Assembly: GCF_007858285.1 (NCBI RefSeq)
Contig: NZ_VFIL01000014.1
Coordinates: 62,001 to 126,000 of the forward strand
DNA from: Pseudomonas brenneri
GTDB lineage: Bacteria; Pseudomonadota; Gammaproteobacteria; Pseudomonadales; Pseudomonadaceae
Length of the DNA stretch: 64,000 bases
Reading direction: 5' to 3'
Shown in pieces: positions 53,899 to 62,740 of the stretch; position 1 is the first letter of the stretch; each line of letters begins with the position of its first letter. The translations under genes were made by a program, and so were the position numbers. Below the pieces are notes generated by a model, which was not told the DNA's origin, ran no database searches, and was given only the letters and a program-made list of their open reading frames with translations.

Positions 53899-55002
53899 TC
53901 ACTCCCGATGGTCGTGGGTCTGGGTGATACGGCCCTGTTCCACGTGGAACAAAGCGACTGGCGTTTCCGTCTGCCAGCCTTCCCTCAATAATTCGTGATC
54001 TACACAGGTGATAAACACCTGGCAGCGTAAGTCTTCCAACAAGCGGCATAGCGCGCGGCGGTGTTGCTCGTCCAACTCGGACGGCAAGTCATCCACCAGA
54101 TAAATACATTGGCCTCGCCGGGCTTGGCTGACCAAATGCCCCTGGGCAATACGTAAAGCACAGACCACCAGTTTTTGCTGACCGCGAGACAAGATGTCCG
54201 CAGCGTTATGTGCACCTAATCTAAGGCGCAGATCAGCTCGTTGGGGTCCAGCCTGCGTATGACCTATTTGCTGATCCCGTTGCAGGGACGTTGCGAGCAC
54301 TGCACTCAGCTCTCGCTCTTTATCCCAACCGCGGTAGTAGCTCAACGTCAGCCCCTCAAGTTCCAACAACTCACTCAAGGTCTGTTCAAAGACTGGTTTC
54401 AAGGCTTTGATATAGGCGCGGCGGTATTCATCTATTTCGTCGCTGGCCAGGCACAGTTCACGGTCCCAGGCCGCTTGCGAAGCGGCGTCAAGTGTACCAT
54501 GCCGCAGCCATGAGTTCCGCTGCCGCAGGGCCTTCTGCAGGCGCTGCCAAGTGGCCATGAACCGCGGTTCCACGTGGAACACTCCCCAATCGAGGAACTG
54601 CCGGCGAATTTTGGGTGCACCCTCCAGCAAGCGGAAGCTGTCAGGGTTGATCAATTGCAGAGGCAGGATTTCCGCCAGTTGCGCCGCACTGCGCGCATTC
54701 TGCCCATCGATACGGATCTGGAACTCCCCCTGGCGATCACGGGATATCCCCAGGCTGCTATGCCCGCCTTGCGCCAGTTCAACCTGGCCAAATACGGTGC
54801 ACGCCAATTGTTCGTATTGAATCACCGGCAACAAACGGGCGCTGCGAAAGGAACGAGCCAGGCCCAGCAGATGAATGGCTTCCAGCACGCTGGTTTTGCC
54901 ACTGCCATTGGCGCCGTGGAGGATATTGATGCGGGGGGAGGGAGAGAAGGTCACCGGGTGCAGATTGCGCACCGCGGTGACCGAGACGCGACTGAGGGAC
55001 AT
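53899..55002 (-). CDS. recF: DNA replication and repair protein RecF
   Basis: SMC-like ATPase that loads RecA at gaps together with RecO and RecR. The 367-residue protein has the Walker A loop GANGSGKTS near residue 35, the signature DILSRGQQKLVVCAL, and the Walker B region YLVDDLPSELDEQHR. Two parS-like 16-mers fall inside its reading frame (53936-53951 and 54566-54581); both encode a Phe-His-Val-Glu peptide. It lies 20 bases after dnaN and four before gyrB. Confidence 0.97.
   Translation of the reverse strand: MSLSRVSVTAVRNLHPVTFSPSPRINILHGANGSGKTSVLEAIHLLGLARSFRSARLLPVIQYEQLACTVFGQVELAQGGHSSLGISRDRQGEFQIRIDGQNARSAAQLAEILPLQLINPDSFRLLEGAPKIRRQFLDWGVFHVEPRFMATWQRLQKALRQRNSWLRHGTLDAASQAAWDRELCLASDEIDEYRRAYIKALKPVFEQTLSELLELEGLTLSYYRGWDKERELSAVLATSLQRDQQIGHTQAGPQRADLRLRLGAHNAADILSRGQQKLVVCALRIAQGHLVSQARRGQCIYLVDDLPSELDEQHRRALCRLLEDLRCQVFITCVDHELLREGWQTETPVALFHVEQGRITQTHDHRE
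53936..53951. other. parS: parS site 2 (perfect palindrome)
   Basis: TGTTCCACGTGGAACA is a perfect 16-base palindrome identical to the pseudomonad ParB site. It lies inside the 3' end of recF, about 3.8 kb from the dnaA-rpmH origin region. Confidence 0.9.
54566..54581. other. parS: parS site 3 (outer base changed)
   Basis: GGTTCCACGTGGAACA, read on the other strand as TGTTCCACGTGGAACC, is one outer base away from the perfect palindrome; the 14-base core is intact. It lies in mid recF. Confidence 0.88.
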
Positions 55003-55022
55003 CTAGCTTCTGCTGAGCATGA

Positions 55023-56126
55023 TTACAGGCGCATCGGCATAACAACATAAGCCGAGTCGTCGTTATCGGATTCTTGCACCAGAGCACTGCTATTAGAGTC
55101 GGACAGGATCAGGCGAACCTGTTCGGTCGTCATCACACCCAGCACATCCAGCAGGTAGCTCACGTTGAAGCCAATCTCCAGCGAGCCACCGTTGTAATCA
55201 ACGCTGATTTCTTCTTCGGCTTCTTCCTGCTCCGGGTTGTTGGCCTGGATTTTCAATTGACCATTGGCCAATTGCAGGCGAATACCGCGGTACTTTTCGT
55301 TGGACAGGATCGCGGTACGGCTGAACGCTTCACGCAGGGCCTGACGATCACCGATCACCAGCTTGTCACCACCTTTGGGCAGTACGCGCTCGTAGTCCGG
55401 GAACTTGCCGTCTACCAGCTTGGATGTGAAGGTGAACTCACCCGTGGTCGCACGGATGTGATGCTGGCCCAGGACGATGCTGACATTGCCATCCGGCTCG
55501 GTGAGCAGGCGCGCCAGTTCCAGGATACCTTTGCGCGGCACGATGACCTGGTGGCGGTCCGGCTGGCCGATATCGGCCTTCATCGAACACATTGCCAGAC
55601 GGTGACCGTCAGTAGCCACGGCGCGGATGATGCCTTCGGAGACTTCCAACAGCATGCCGTTGAGGTAGTAACGCACATCCTGCTGGGCCATGGCGAAGCT
55701 GGTGCGTTCGATCAAACGACGCAGTCGGCTTTGCTCCAGGCTGCAGGTCAACGAGCCCGGACCTTCTTCCACAGTCGGGAAGTCATTGGCCGGCAAGGTC
55801 GACAGGGTAAAACGGCTACGCCCGGCCTTGACCACCAGCTTCTGCTCATCAACCTTGATGTCGATCAGCGCGTCATTGGGCAGGCTTTTGCAGATATCCA
55901 TCAGCTTGCGCGCAGGCACGGTGATCTCGCCGGGCTCGGCGGGCTCTTCCAGCTGTACACGGCCAACCAGTTCGACTTCCAAGTCGGTACCGGTCAAGGA
56001 CAACTGCTGGCCTTCGACAACCAACAATACGTTGGAAAGCACCGGCAAGGTCTGTCGGCGCTCGACGACGCCTGCGACCAGTTGCAGGGGTTTCAACAGG
56101 GCTTCGCGTTGAATGGTGAAATGCAT
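55023..56126 (-). CDS. dnaN: DNA polymerase III beta subunit (sliding clamp)
   Basis: Ring-shaped clamp that tethers DNA polymerase III to the template. The 367-residue protein has the three-domain clamp fold, with the N-terminal FTIQREALLKPLQLVAGVVERRQTLPVLSNV-type start and the C-terminal VVMPMRL clamp-end motif. It lies between dnaA (39-base gap) and recF (20-base gap) in a conserved operon. Confidence 0.98.
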   Translation of the reverse strand: MHFTIQREALLKPLQLVAGVVERRQTLPVLSNVLLVVEGQQLSLTGTDLEVELVGRVQLEEPAEPGEITVPARKLMDICKSLPNDALIDIKVDEQKLVVKAGRSRFTLSTLPANDFPTVEEGPGSLTCSLEQSRLRRLIERTSFAMAQQDVRYYLNGMLLEVSEGIIRAVATDGHRLAMCSMKADIGQPDRHQVIVPRKGILELARLLTEPDGNVSIVLGQHHIRATTGEFTFTSKLVDGKFPDYERVLPKGGDKLVIGDRQALREAFSRTAILSNEKYRGIRLQLANGQLKIQANNPEQEEAEEEISVDYNGGSLEIGFNVSYLLDVLGVMTTEQVRLILSDSNSSALVQESDNDDSAYVVMPMRL

Positions 56127-56165
56127 GGTCTAGTCCCTTGCCTTAATAAGCTGCGCTGGTGTTCA

Positions 56166-57686
56166 TCAAGTGGTCAGTGTACGCAGCAGGTTCTTGTAGT
56201 CCTCGCGAATATCCGCGTCGGATTCCTTAAGTTCGTTGATCTTGCGGCACGCGTGCAAGACCGTGGTGTGGTCGCGACCACCAAACACATCGCCGATTTC
56301 CGGCAGGCTATGGTTGGTCAGCTCCTTGGAGAGCGCCATGGCCACCTGCCGGGGACGGGCTACCGAGCGCGAACGGCGCTTGGACAGCAGGTCGGAAATC
56401 TTGATCTTGTAGTACTCGGCCACGGTGCGCTGGATGTTATCCACACTCACCAGTTTGTCCTGCAGTGCCAGCAAGTCCTTCAAGGATTCGCGAATCAGCT
56501 CGATGGTGATATCGCGGCCCATGAAGTGCGAGTGAGCGATGACGCGCTTGAGCGCGCCTTCGAGCTCACGCACGTTGGAGCGAATGCGTTGGGCGATGAA
56601 GAATGCAGCGTCATGAGGCAGATCGACTTTCGCCTGATCGGCCTTTTTCATCAGGATCGCAACCCGGGTTTCCAGTTCCGGCGGCTCTACCGCAACGGTC
56701 AGGCCCCAGCCGAAGCGCGATTTTAAGCGCTCTTCCAGGCCTTCGATTTCCTTCGGGTAACGGTCACTGGTGAGAATGACCTGCTGGCCACCTTCAAGCA
56801 GGGCATTGAACGTGTGGAAAAACTCTTCCTGGGAACGTTCCTTGCGCGCGAAGAATTGAATGTCATCGATCAGCAGCGCATCGACCGAGCGATAGAAGCG
56901 CTTGAATTCGTTGATCGCATTGAGCTGCAACGCCTTGACCATGTCGGCCACGAAGCGCTCCGAGTGCAGGTACACGACCTTGGCATTCGGGTTCTTCTTT
57001 AATAGGTGGTTACCCACAGCGTGCATCAAGTGCGTCTTACCCAAGCCAACACCGCCATAAAGGAAGAGCGGGTTGTAACCGTGCTTGGGATTATCGGCAA
57101 CCTGCCAGGCCGCAGCACGGGCCAGTTGGTTGGACTTACCTTCGACGAAATTTTCAAAGGTAAAGGTGCGGTTCAGATAGCTGGTGTGCTTGAGCGCACC
57201 TTCGACCTGGACTGTGCGCTGTTCGGCGCGTACCGGCGCCTGCTGCGAACTGGCACCCGCCATCGGGTCGAAGCTGTCGCGGGACGGCTCTTCACTGACC
57301 GGCGCATTTTTTTGCACCACGGATTTGCTCGGGGCGGGTGCAGCAGGTGCTGGTGCGTGGTTGACCGGCGCTGCAGCAGCCTGGGCATGCGATGCAGCGG
57401 CAGCCAGGGGTGCATTCGGAGCGGCACGCGGTGCCGAGCTGCGTTTGCTACCTATTAGTAAGGAGAGGGCTGGAGCCATCCCGTTGCCATGCTCGTCGAA
57501 CAATTCGAGAACGCGGCTCAGGTACTTCTCGTTGACCCAGTCGAGAACAAAACGATTGGGTGCGTAGACACGCAACTCGTCGCCTTCGGCTTCGACCTGT
57601 AGCGGACGGATCCAGGTGTTGAATTGCTGGGCAGGCAGCTCATCGCGCAAAAGCTCCACGCACTGCTGCCAAAGTTCCACTGACAC
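56166..57686 (-). CDS. dnaA: Chromosomal replication initiator DnaA
   Basis: AAA+ protein that binds DnaA boxes and opens oriC. The 506-residue protein has domain I (residues 1-85), a Pro/Ala-rich linker domain II (about 86-155), the AAA+ domain with Walker A GGVGLGKTH (about 210-218) and Walker B ALLIDDIQFF, and domain IV with the signature GGRDHTTVLHACRKI. A perfect DnaA box 67 bases upstream of the start (57753-57761) is consistent with autoregulation. The ATG at 57686 follows AGGGG. Confidence 0.99.
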   Translation of the reverse strand: MSVELWQQCVELLRDELPAQQFNTWIRPLQVEAEGDELRVYAPNRFVLDWVNEKYLSRVLELFDEHGNGMAPALSLLIGSKRSSAPRAAPNAPLAAAASHAQAAAAPVNHAPAPAAPAPSKSVVQKNAPVSEEPSRDSFDPMAGASSQQAPVRAEQRTVQVEGALKHTSYLNRTFTFENFVEGKSNQLARAAAWQVADNPKHGYNPLFLYGGVGLGKTHLMHAVGNHLLKKNPNAKVVYLHSERFVADMVKALQLNAINEFKRFYRSVDALLIDDIQFFARKERSQEEFFHTFNALLEGGQQVILTSDRYPKEIEGLEERLKSRFGWGLTVAVEPPELETRVAILMKKADQAKVDLPHDAAFFIAQRIRSNVRELEGALKRVIAHSHFMGRDITIELIRESLKDLLALQDKLVSVDNIQRTVAEYYKIKISDLLSKRRSRSVARPRQVAMALSKELTNHSLPEIGDVFGGRDHTTVLHACRKINELKESDADIREDYKNLLRTLTT

Positions 57687-57739
57687 GGATATCCCCTAAG
57701 TTGAAAGCCGGTGAGGCAAAAACAGCCGCCATTGTAGCG

Positions 57740-58120
57740 GCGAGCGGGCCACTTATCCACATGTAGGTTGCTCACAGGCCACCAAGAATCAATGCCTTAC
57801 CCATAAAAAAGGCGACCAATGGTCTGTGCATAAGCTCTGTGGATAAGCGCCCCTGAGCTCGTTGTACAAGTGGGGTCGAAAGTCTGTGGGTAACCAGCCT
57901 GTGGATAAGTACCCATTCCACACACAGCTTATCCGATAGCGCAGCACAGGCAGAGCACCGTTTCTCCCCCGTGTTGTCATTCTCTGTACAGCACGTGGAA
58001 CAATGCCTTAAGTCAGTTATCCACAGATGATCGGCTCCCTAGCTTTTATAAGCTTTACAGAAAAGCTTTAAATAACTTCCTTCTTTATTTTTATATCTAT
58101 GGCATTGCTCATGAAAGTCG
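57740..58120. other. oriC: Replication origin oriC (dnaA-rpmH intergenic region)
   Basis: The 585-base gap between dnaA and rpmH contains perfect DnaA boxes (TTATCCACA or its complement) at 57753-57761, 57838-57846, 57900-57908 and 58017-58025, a consensus TGTGCATAA at 57825-57833, a one-mismatch box at 57885-57893, and a weak TTATCCGAT at 57929. These are followed by an AT-rich stretch (about 58040-58110) suitable as the unwinding element. This is the known oriC position in pseudomonads. Confidence 0.92.
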
Positions 58121-58182
58121 AACCTCACGGAATCGGTCCCAAGGCCTTCAGATATCTAATTGCAGGAATAGCTGGTTGGAAA

Positions 58183-58211
58183 TTGACCTAGAGGCTTGCT
58201 TTCTCTAGAAT
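58183..58211 (+). promoter_or_regulatory. Sigma-70 promoter of rpmH
   Basis: TTGACC (58183-58188) and TAGAAT (58206-58211) are separated by 17 bases, near-consensus -35 and -10 elements, about 60 bases before the rpmH ATG. Expected to drive rpmH-rnpA and possibly yidD-yidC. Confidence 0.75.
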
Positions 58212-58271
58212 CCCCGGTCTCTTAAAACGGGGGCCATTCCGGCCCGTTGTGGACGAACCAGGTAACACGCC

Positions 58272-58406
58272 ATGAAACGTACTTTCCAACCAAGCACCAT
58301 CAAACGCGCCCGTACCCACGGTTTCCGTGCTCGCATGGCTACCAAGAACGGCCGTGCTGTCCTGTCGCGTCGCCGCGCCAAAGGTCGTGCGCGTCTGGCA
58401 GTTTGA
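58272..58406 (+). CDS. rpmH: 50S ribosomal protein L34
   Basis: A 44-residue, strongly basic ribosomal protein: MKRTFQPSTIKRARTHGFR start and a RRRAKGRARLAV end are invariant for L34. It is part of the large subunit. Too short for most gene-calling thresholds but unambiguous. rnpA begins 13 bases after its stop. Confidence 0.98.
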   Translation: MKRTFQPSTIKRARTHGFRARMATKNGRAVLSRRRAKGRARLAV

Positions 58407-58419
58407 TAATCCGGTACTG

Positions 58420-58827
58420 GTGGTGAGTCAGGACTTCAGTCGGGAAAAGCGTCTGCTAACCCCCCGGCATTTCAAGGCAGTCTTTGACTCCCCCACCGGC
58501 AAGGTTCCGGGGAAAAATCTCCTGCTCCTTGCGCGTAACAACGATCTGGATCACCCCCGTCTCGGGTTGGTGATCGGCAAGAAGAGCGTAAAGCTCTCCG
58601 TTGAGCGCAATCGCCTCAAGCGTCTGATGCGCGAATCGTTTCGCCTCCACCAGGACACTCTGGTTGGTTGGGATATTGTTATCGTCGCGCGCAAAGGCTT
58701 GGGGGACGTAGAAAACCCCGAATTGATTCAGCATTTCGGCAAGCTCTGGAAACGTTTGGCTCGCACCAGCAAGCCAACCCCAGCAGTCAGCCCCGAAACT
58801 GTAGGGGTAGACAGCACTGATGCGTAA
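58420..58827 (+). CDS. rnpA: Ribonuclease P protein component
   Basis: Basic protein subunit of RNase P that helps the M1 RNA cleave tRNA 5' leaders. The 135-residue protein starts at GTG 58420 (MVSQDFSREKRLLTP, the usual Pseudomonas start) and contains the RNR signature VKLSVERNRLKRLMRESFR. A GTG one codon later is possible. It overlaps yidD by eight bases, so the two are translationally linked. Confidence 0.95.
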   Translation: MVSQDFSREKRLLTPRHFKAVFDSPTGKVPGKNLLLLARNNDLDHPRLGLVIGKKSVKLSVERNRLKRLMRESFRLHQDTLVGWDIVIVARKGLGDVENPELIQHFGKLWKRLARTSKPTPAVSPETVGVDSTDA

Positions 58828-59065
58828 ACTGGCCCTCGTTCCGATCCAGTTTTACCGTTATGCCATTAGTCCGCTGATGGCCAGCCACTGTCGTTTCTAC
58901 CCCAGTTGTTCCTGCTACGCGTATGAAGCCATAGAAAATCATGGCCTTCTGCGCGGTGGCTGGCTGACCTTTCGTCGTTTAGGTCGCTGTCATCCGTGGA
59001 ATCCCGGTGGTTATGACCCGGTTCCGCCTATCCCTACCTCCCGTTCTTCTTCGATGGCCGAGTAA
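58820..59065 (+). CDS. yidD: Membrane protein insertion efficiency factor YidD
   Basis: An 81-residue amphipathic protein that assists YidC-dependent insertion. Typical features are the N-terminal IQFYRYAISPLMASHCRFYPSCS-like region with conserved Cys, YAYEAIENHGLLRGGW, and RRLGRCHPWNPGGYDPVP. It overlaps rnpA and precedes yidC by two bases in the conserved rpmH-rnpA-yidD-yidC order. Confidence 0.96.
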   Translation: MRKLALVPIQFYRYAISPLMASHCRFYPSCSCYAYEAIENHGLLRGGWLTFRRLGRCHPWNPGGYDPVPPIPTSRSSSMAE

Positions 59066-59067
59066 TC

Positions 59068-60750
59068 ATGGATATTAAACGCACGATCCTGATCGTCGCC
59101 CTGGCAATCGTGTCCTACGTTATGGTTCTGAAATGGAACCAGGACTATGGCCAGGCTGCCCTGCCGACTCAGAATGTTGCTACCAATCAGTCTGCTCCTG
59201 CTATTGCAGATGCACCGTTGGGTAACAATGCTTCCGCCAGTGCCGATGTACCCAGCGCGAATGCCGATACCAGCACCCCTGTAGACAACGCGGTCATCAC
59301 CAATAAAGACCTCATCCACGTCAAAACGGATGTACTGGACCTGGCGATCGATCCACAGGGTGGCGATATCGCCCAACTGAAATTGCCACTGTATCCACGT
59401 CGCCAAGACCACCCGGATGTTCCTTTCCAGTTGTTCGATAACGGTGGCGAACGTGTTTATCTGGCACAAAGCGGCCTGACTGGGACTGATGGTCCTGATG
59501 CTCGTGCTACCGGTCGTCCGGTTTATTCGACCGAACAGAAGACTTATCAACTGGCTGATGGCCAGAACCAGTTGAACGTCGACCTGAAATTCAGTCACGA
59601 CGGCGTCAATTACATCAAGCGTTTCAGCTTCACTCGCGGTTTGTACGATCTGAAAGTCACCTATCTGATCGACAACACCAGCGAAAAAGCCTGGACGGGC
59701 AACTTGTTTGCCCAGCTCAAGCGTGATGGCAGCTCCGATCCTTCCTCCAGCACTGCCACTGGCACCGCGACTTACCTGGGCGCCGCCCTGTGGACAAGTA
59801 ACGAGCCGTACAAAAAAGTGTCGATGAAAGATATCGACAAGGGCGCGCTGAAAGAGACGGTACAAGGTGGTTGGGTAGCCTGGCTGCAACACTACTTTGT
59901 AACCGCATGGATCCCGAACAAGGGCGAAGCCAACCTGGTTCAGACCCGTAAGGACAACCAGGGCAACTACATCATCGGTTTCACTGGCCCGGCGTTGACC
60001 GTTGCGCCAGGTGCCAAGGCTGAAACCAGCGCCACCTTGTATGCCGGCCCAAAAAGCCAGGCAGTACTCAAGGAGTTATCCCCAGGTCTGGAACTGACTG
60101 TGGATTACGGCATTCTGTGGTTCATTGCCCAGCCAATCTTCTGGTTGCTGCAACATATCCACAGCATCGTTGGTAACTGGGGCTGGTCGATCATCTTCCT
60201 GACCATGCTGATCAAAGGGATTTTCTTCCCGCTGTCGGCTGCCAGCTACAAATCGATGGCCCGTATGCGTGCGGTTGCACCGAAACTGGCTGCACTGAAA
60301 GAGCAACATGGCGACGACCGGCAGAAAATGTCGCAAGCCATGATGGAGCTGTACAAGAAAGAGAAGATCAACCCGTTGGGTGGATGCTTGCCGATTCTGG
60401 TACAGATGCCGGTATTCCTGTCGCTGTACTGGGTGCTCCTGGAAAGCGTGGAAATGCGCCAAGCGCCGTTCATGCTGTGGATAACGGACTTGTCGATCAA
60501 AGACCCGTTCTTTATCCTGCCGATCATCATGGGCGCGACCATGTTCATCCAGCAGCGTCTGAACCCGACTCCTCCGGATCCGATGCAGGCCAAGGTGATG
60601 AAAATGATGCCAATCATTTTCACCTTCTTCTTCCTGTGGTTCCCGGCTGGTCTGGTTCTGTACTGGGTGGTCAACAACGTGTTGTCGATCTCTCAACAGT
60701 GGTACATCACACGTAAGATCGAAGCGGCTGCCAAAAAAGCCGAGGCGTAA
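59068..60750 (+). CDS. yidC: Membrane protein insertase YidC
   Basis: Inserts and folds inner-membrane proteins alone or with SecYEG. The 560-residue protein has the Gram-negative layout: an N-terminal membrane segment (about 6-25), a large periplasmic domain (about 50-345) and five C-terminal membrane segments in the Oxa1 core (GNWGWSIIFLTMLIKGIFFP, MPVFLSLYWVLL). It starts two bases after yidD and is followed by an intrinsic terminator. Confidence 0.98.
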   Translation: MDIKRTILIVALAIVSYVMVLKWNQDYGQAALPTQNVATNQSAPAIADAPLGNNASASADVPSANADTSTPVDNAVITNKDLIHVKTDVLDLAIDPQGGDIAQLKLPLYPRRQDHPDVPFQLFDNGGERVYLAQSGLTGTDGPDARATGRPVYSTEQKTYQLADGQNQLNVDLKFSHDGVNYIKRFSFTRGLYDLKVTYLIDNTSEKAWTGNLFAQLKRDGSSDPSSSTATGTATYLGAALWTSNEPYKKVSMKDIDKGALKETVQGGWVAWLQHYFVTAWIPNKGEANLVQTRKDNQGNYIIGFTGPALTVAPGAKAETSATLYAGPKSQAVLKELSPGLELTVDYGILWFIAQPIFWLLQHIHSIVGNWGWSIIFLTMLIKGIFFPLSAASYKSMARMRAVAPKLAALKEQHGDDRQKMSQAMMELYKKEKINPLGGCLPILVQMPVFLSLYWVLLESVEMRQAPFMLWITDLSIKDPFFILPIIMGATMFIQQRLNPTPPDPMQAKVMKMMPIIFTFFFLWFPAGLVLYWVVNNVLSISQQWYITRKIEAAAKKAEA

Positions 60751-60775
60751 CTTACTCTGTGGATAACCACTCAAG

Positions 60776-60797
60776 ACGCCCCCTCGTGGGGCGTTTT
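60776..60797 (+). terminator. Intrinsic terminator after yidC
   Basis: ACGCCCC-CTCGT-GGGGCGT followed by TTTG is a GC-rich stem with a short T-run, 25 bases after the yidC stop. A perfect TGTGGATAA DnaA-box 9-mer lies just upstream (60758-60766). Confidence 0.8.
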
Positions 60798-60829
60798 GCA
60801 TTCTGTCACTTTTGTCTGGGAAACCGCTG

Positions 60830-62200
60830 ATGAGCGCTCCTCGTGAAACCATCGCTGCCGTCGCCACTGCTCAAGGCCGGGGCGGTGTCGGTATCGTTCG
60901 TATTTCCGGGCCGCTTGCCGGCATCGCGGCCCAAGCCATCAGCGGGCGTGAGCTAAAGCCCCGGTATGCGCATTACGGGCCTTTTTTCGGCGAGGAGCTT
61001 GAGGTACTGGATGAGGGCCTGGCCCTGTATTTCCCGGGACCGAACTCATTCACCGGTGAAGATGTGCTGGAACTGCAAGGCCATGGCGGTCCTGTCGTCC
61101 TGGATATGCTGTTGCAACGCTGCCTGCAGCTGGGTTGCCGCCTGGCCCGGCCGGGTGAGTTCAGCGAGCGCGCGTTTCTCAATGACAAACTCGACCTGGC
61201 CCAGGCCGAGGCGATTGCCGACCTGATCGAGGCCAGTTCTGCACAGGCCGCACGCAATGCGTTGCGCTCGCTGCAGGGGGCGTTTTCCCTGCGTGTGCAT
61301 AACCTCACCGAGCAACTGATCAGTTTGCGCATCTATGTCGAGGCCGCCATTGATTTCCCGGAAGAGGAAATCGACTTTCTCGCCGATGGCCATGTCCTGG
61401 CCATGCTCGATAAGGTTCGCGATGAGTTATCCACAGTCCTGAAGGAAGCCGGGCAGGGCGCATTGCTGCGCGATGGCATGACAGTGGTGATTGCTGGTCG
61501 GCCCAACGCCGGCAAGTCCAGTTTGCTCAACGCTCTTGCGGGTCGTGAAGCCGCCATTGTCACCGAGATTGCCGGTACCACCCGGGATATCCTGCGCGAA
61601 CACATCCACATTGATGGCATGCCGCTGCACGTGGTCGATACCGCCGGCTTACGCGATACCGATGACCAGGTAGAAAAAATCGGTGTGGAACGGGCGCTCA
61701 AGGCCATCAGTGAAGCCGATCGGGTGCTGTTGGTGGTGGATGCCACAGCACCCGAGGCCGTGGATCCTTTTGCGCTGTGGCCCGAATTCCTTGAACAACG
61801 GCCGGACCCGGCCAAAGTCACGCTGATTCGCAACAAAGCGGACCTGACGGGTGAAGCCATTGCCCTGGAAGTCAGCGACGATGGCCATGTCACGATCAGC
61901 CTCAGCGCCAAGTCTGCCGGCGATGGCCTGGAACTGCTGCGCGATCATCTCAAGGCGTGCATGGGTTATGAACAGACCTCGGAAAGCAGCTTCAGTGCTC
62001 GTCGCAGGCACCTTGAAGCCCTATGCCATGCCAGTGCCGCCCTTGAGCACGGTAGGGCACAGCTGACGCTGGCGGGTGCAGGAGAGCTGCTAGCCGAAGA
62101 TTTACGGCAGGCGCAGCAACTGCTGGGGGAAATTACCGGGGCATTCAGCTCCGATGATCTGCTCGGCAGGATCTTTTCCAGCTTCTGCATCGGTAAATAA
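60830..62200 (+). CDS. mnmE: tRNA modification GTPase MnmE (TrmE)
   Basis: With MnmG it makes cmnm5U34 in tRNA wobble positions. The 456-residue protein has the N-terminal formyl-THF-binding domain (about 1-118), helical domain, and inserted G domain with GRPNAGKSSLLNAL, the DTAGLRDTDD switch II and NKADL, and ends in the invariant CIGK. The ATG at 60830 is the family start; a TTG upstream is not used. Its partner mnmG begins 540 bases downstream, past the second DnaA-box cluster. Confidence 0.97.
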   Translation: MSAPRETIAAVATAQGRGGVGIVRISGPLAGIAAQAISGRELKPRYAHYGPFFGEELEVLDEGLALYFPGPNSFTGEDVLELQGHGGPVVLDMLLQRCLQLGCRLARPGEFSERAFLNDKLDLAQAEAIADLIEASSAQAARNALRSLQGAFSLRVHNLTEQLISLRIYVEAAIDFPEEEIDFLADGHVLAMLDKVRDELSTVLKEAGQGALLRDGMTVVIAGRPNAGKSSLLNALAGREAAIVTEIAGTTRDILREHIHIDGMPLHVVDTAGLRDTDDQVEKIGVERALKAISEADRVLLVVDATAPEAVDPFALWPEFLEQRPDPAKVTLIRNKADLTGEAIALEVSDDGHVTISLSAKSAGDGLELLRDHLKACMGYEQTSESSFSARRRHLEALCHASAALEHGRAQLTLAGAGELLAEDLRQAQQLLGEITGAFSSDDLLGRIFSSFCIGK

Positions 62201-62326
62201 CTCTTCGTTGTTCACAGACAGGCCGTTCGTGCCTGTCTGTTTTGCCCGTTTCAGGGCAACACCTTCGTATTTCCTGACATTTACCTCACACCGAGGTGCC
62301 TTGCCGTGGGTGAAATTTGCCGTTTC

Positions 62327-62616
62327 TGTGGATTAAGCCCTGTGAATAACCGCCCCTGTGCCCGGTTGATAACAGGGCTTGAAACCTGAGTAAAACCCCG
62401 CCTGTGGATAAGCACCTGTTTAATCCACAGGCTTAGAGCACTTATCCAAGGGCCTCATTGGCACCTAACCACAGACTTTTGAATCTCTGTACACAATGTA
62501 AACAAAGGCCTGTAGAGATCTATCCACAGAAAGTAGGCTCAGTAGAAATAAACATAAAAACAAAGATTTAATAAATTTATCTCTTTTAATTTCTATTACC
62601 TCTGATTCATCCACAG
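62327..62616. other. Second DnaA-box cluster and AT-rich stretch, mnmE-mnmG gap
   Basis: The 540-base gap 62201-62740 has no gene. It contains one perfect DnaA box (TGTGGATAA 62403-62411) and five single-mismatch boxes: 62327-62335, 62341-62349, 62421-62429, 62520-62528 and 62607-62615. A two-mismatch copy is at 62442. Between the last two lies an AT-rich stretch (about 62540-62605). This resembles an origin layout, and the E. coli oriC lies next to gidA/mnmG. Whether it works as an origin or a DnaA-titrating site is unknown. Confidence 0.6.
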
Positions 62617-62740
62617 CTGGTTAAATTTTGTGCAAAGGGTTCTTTAGGAAGGGCTAAGTCCCTATACTTGCCGCCATAGCTCTAAAACTCTTTCAACAAA
62701 CAATTCCTGATTACCTACATAAGCAGGCACGAGGTGCGTG

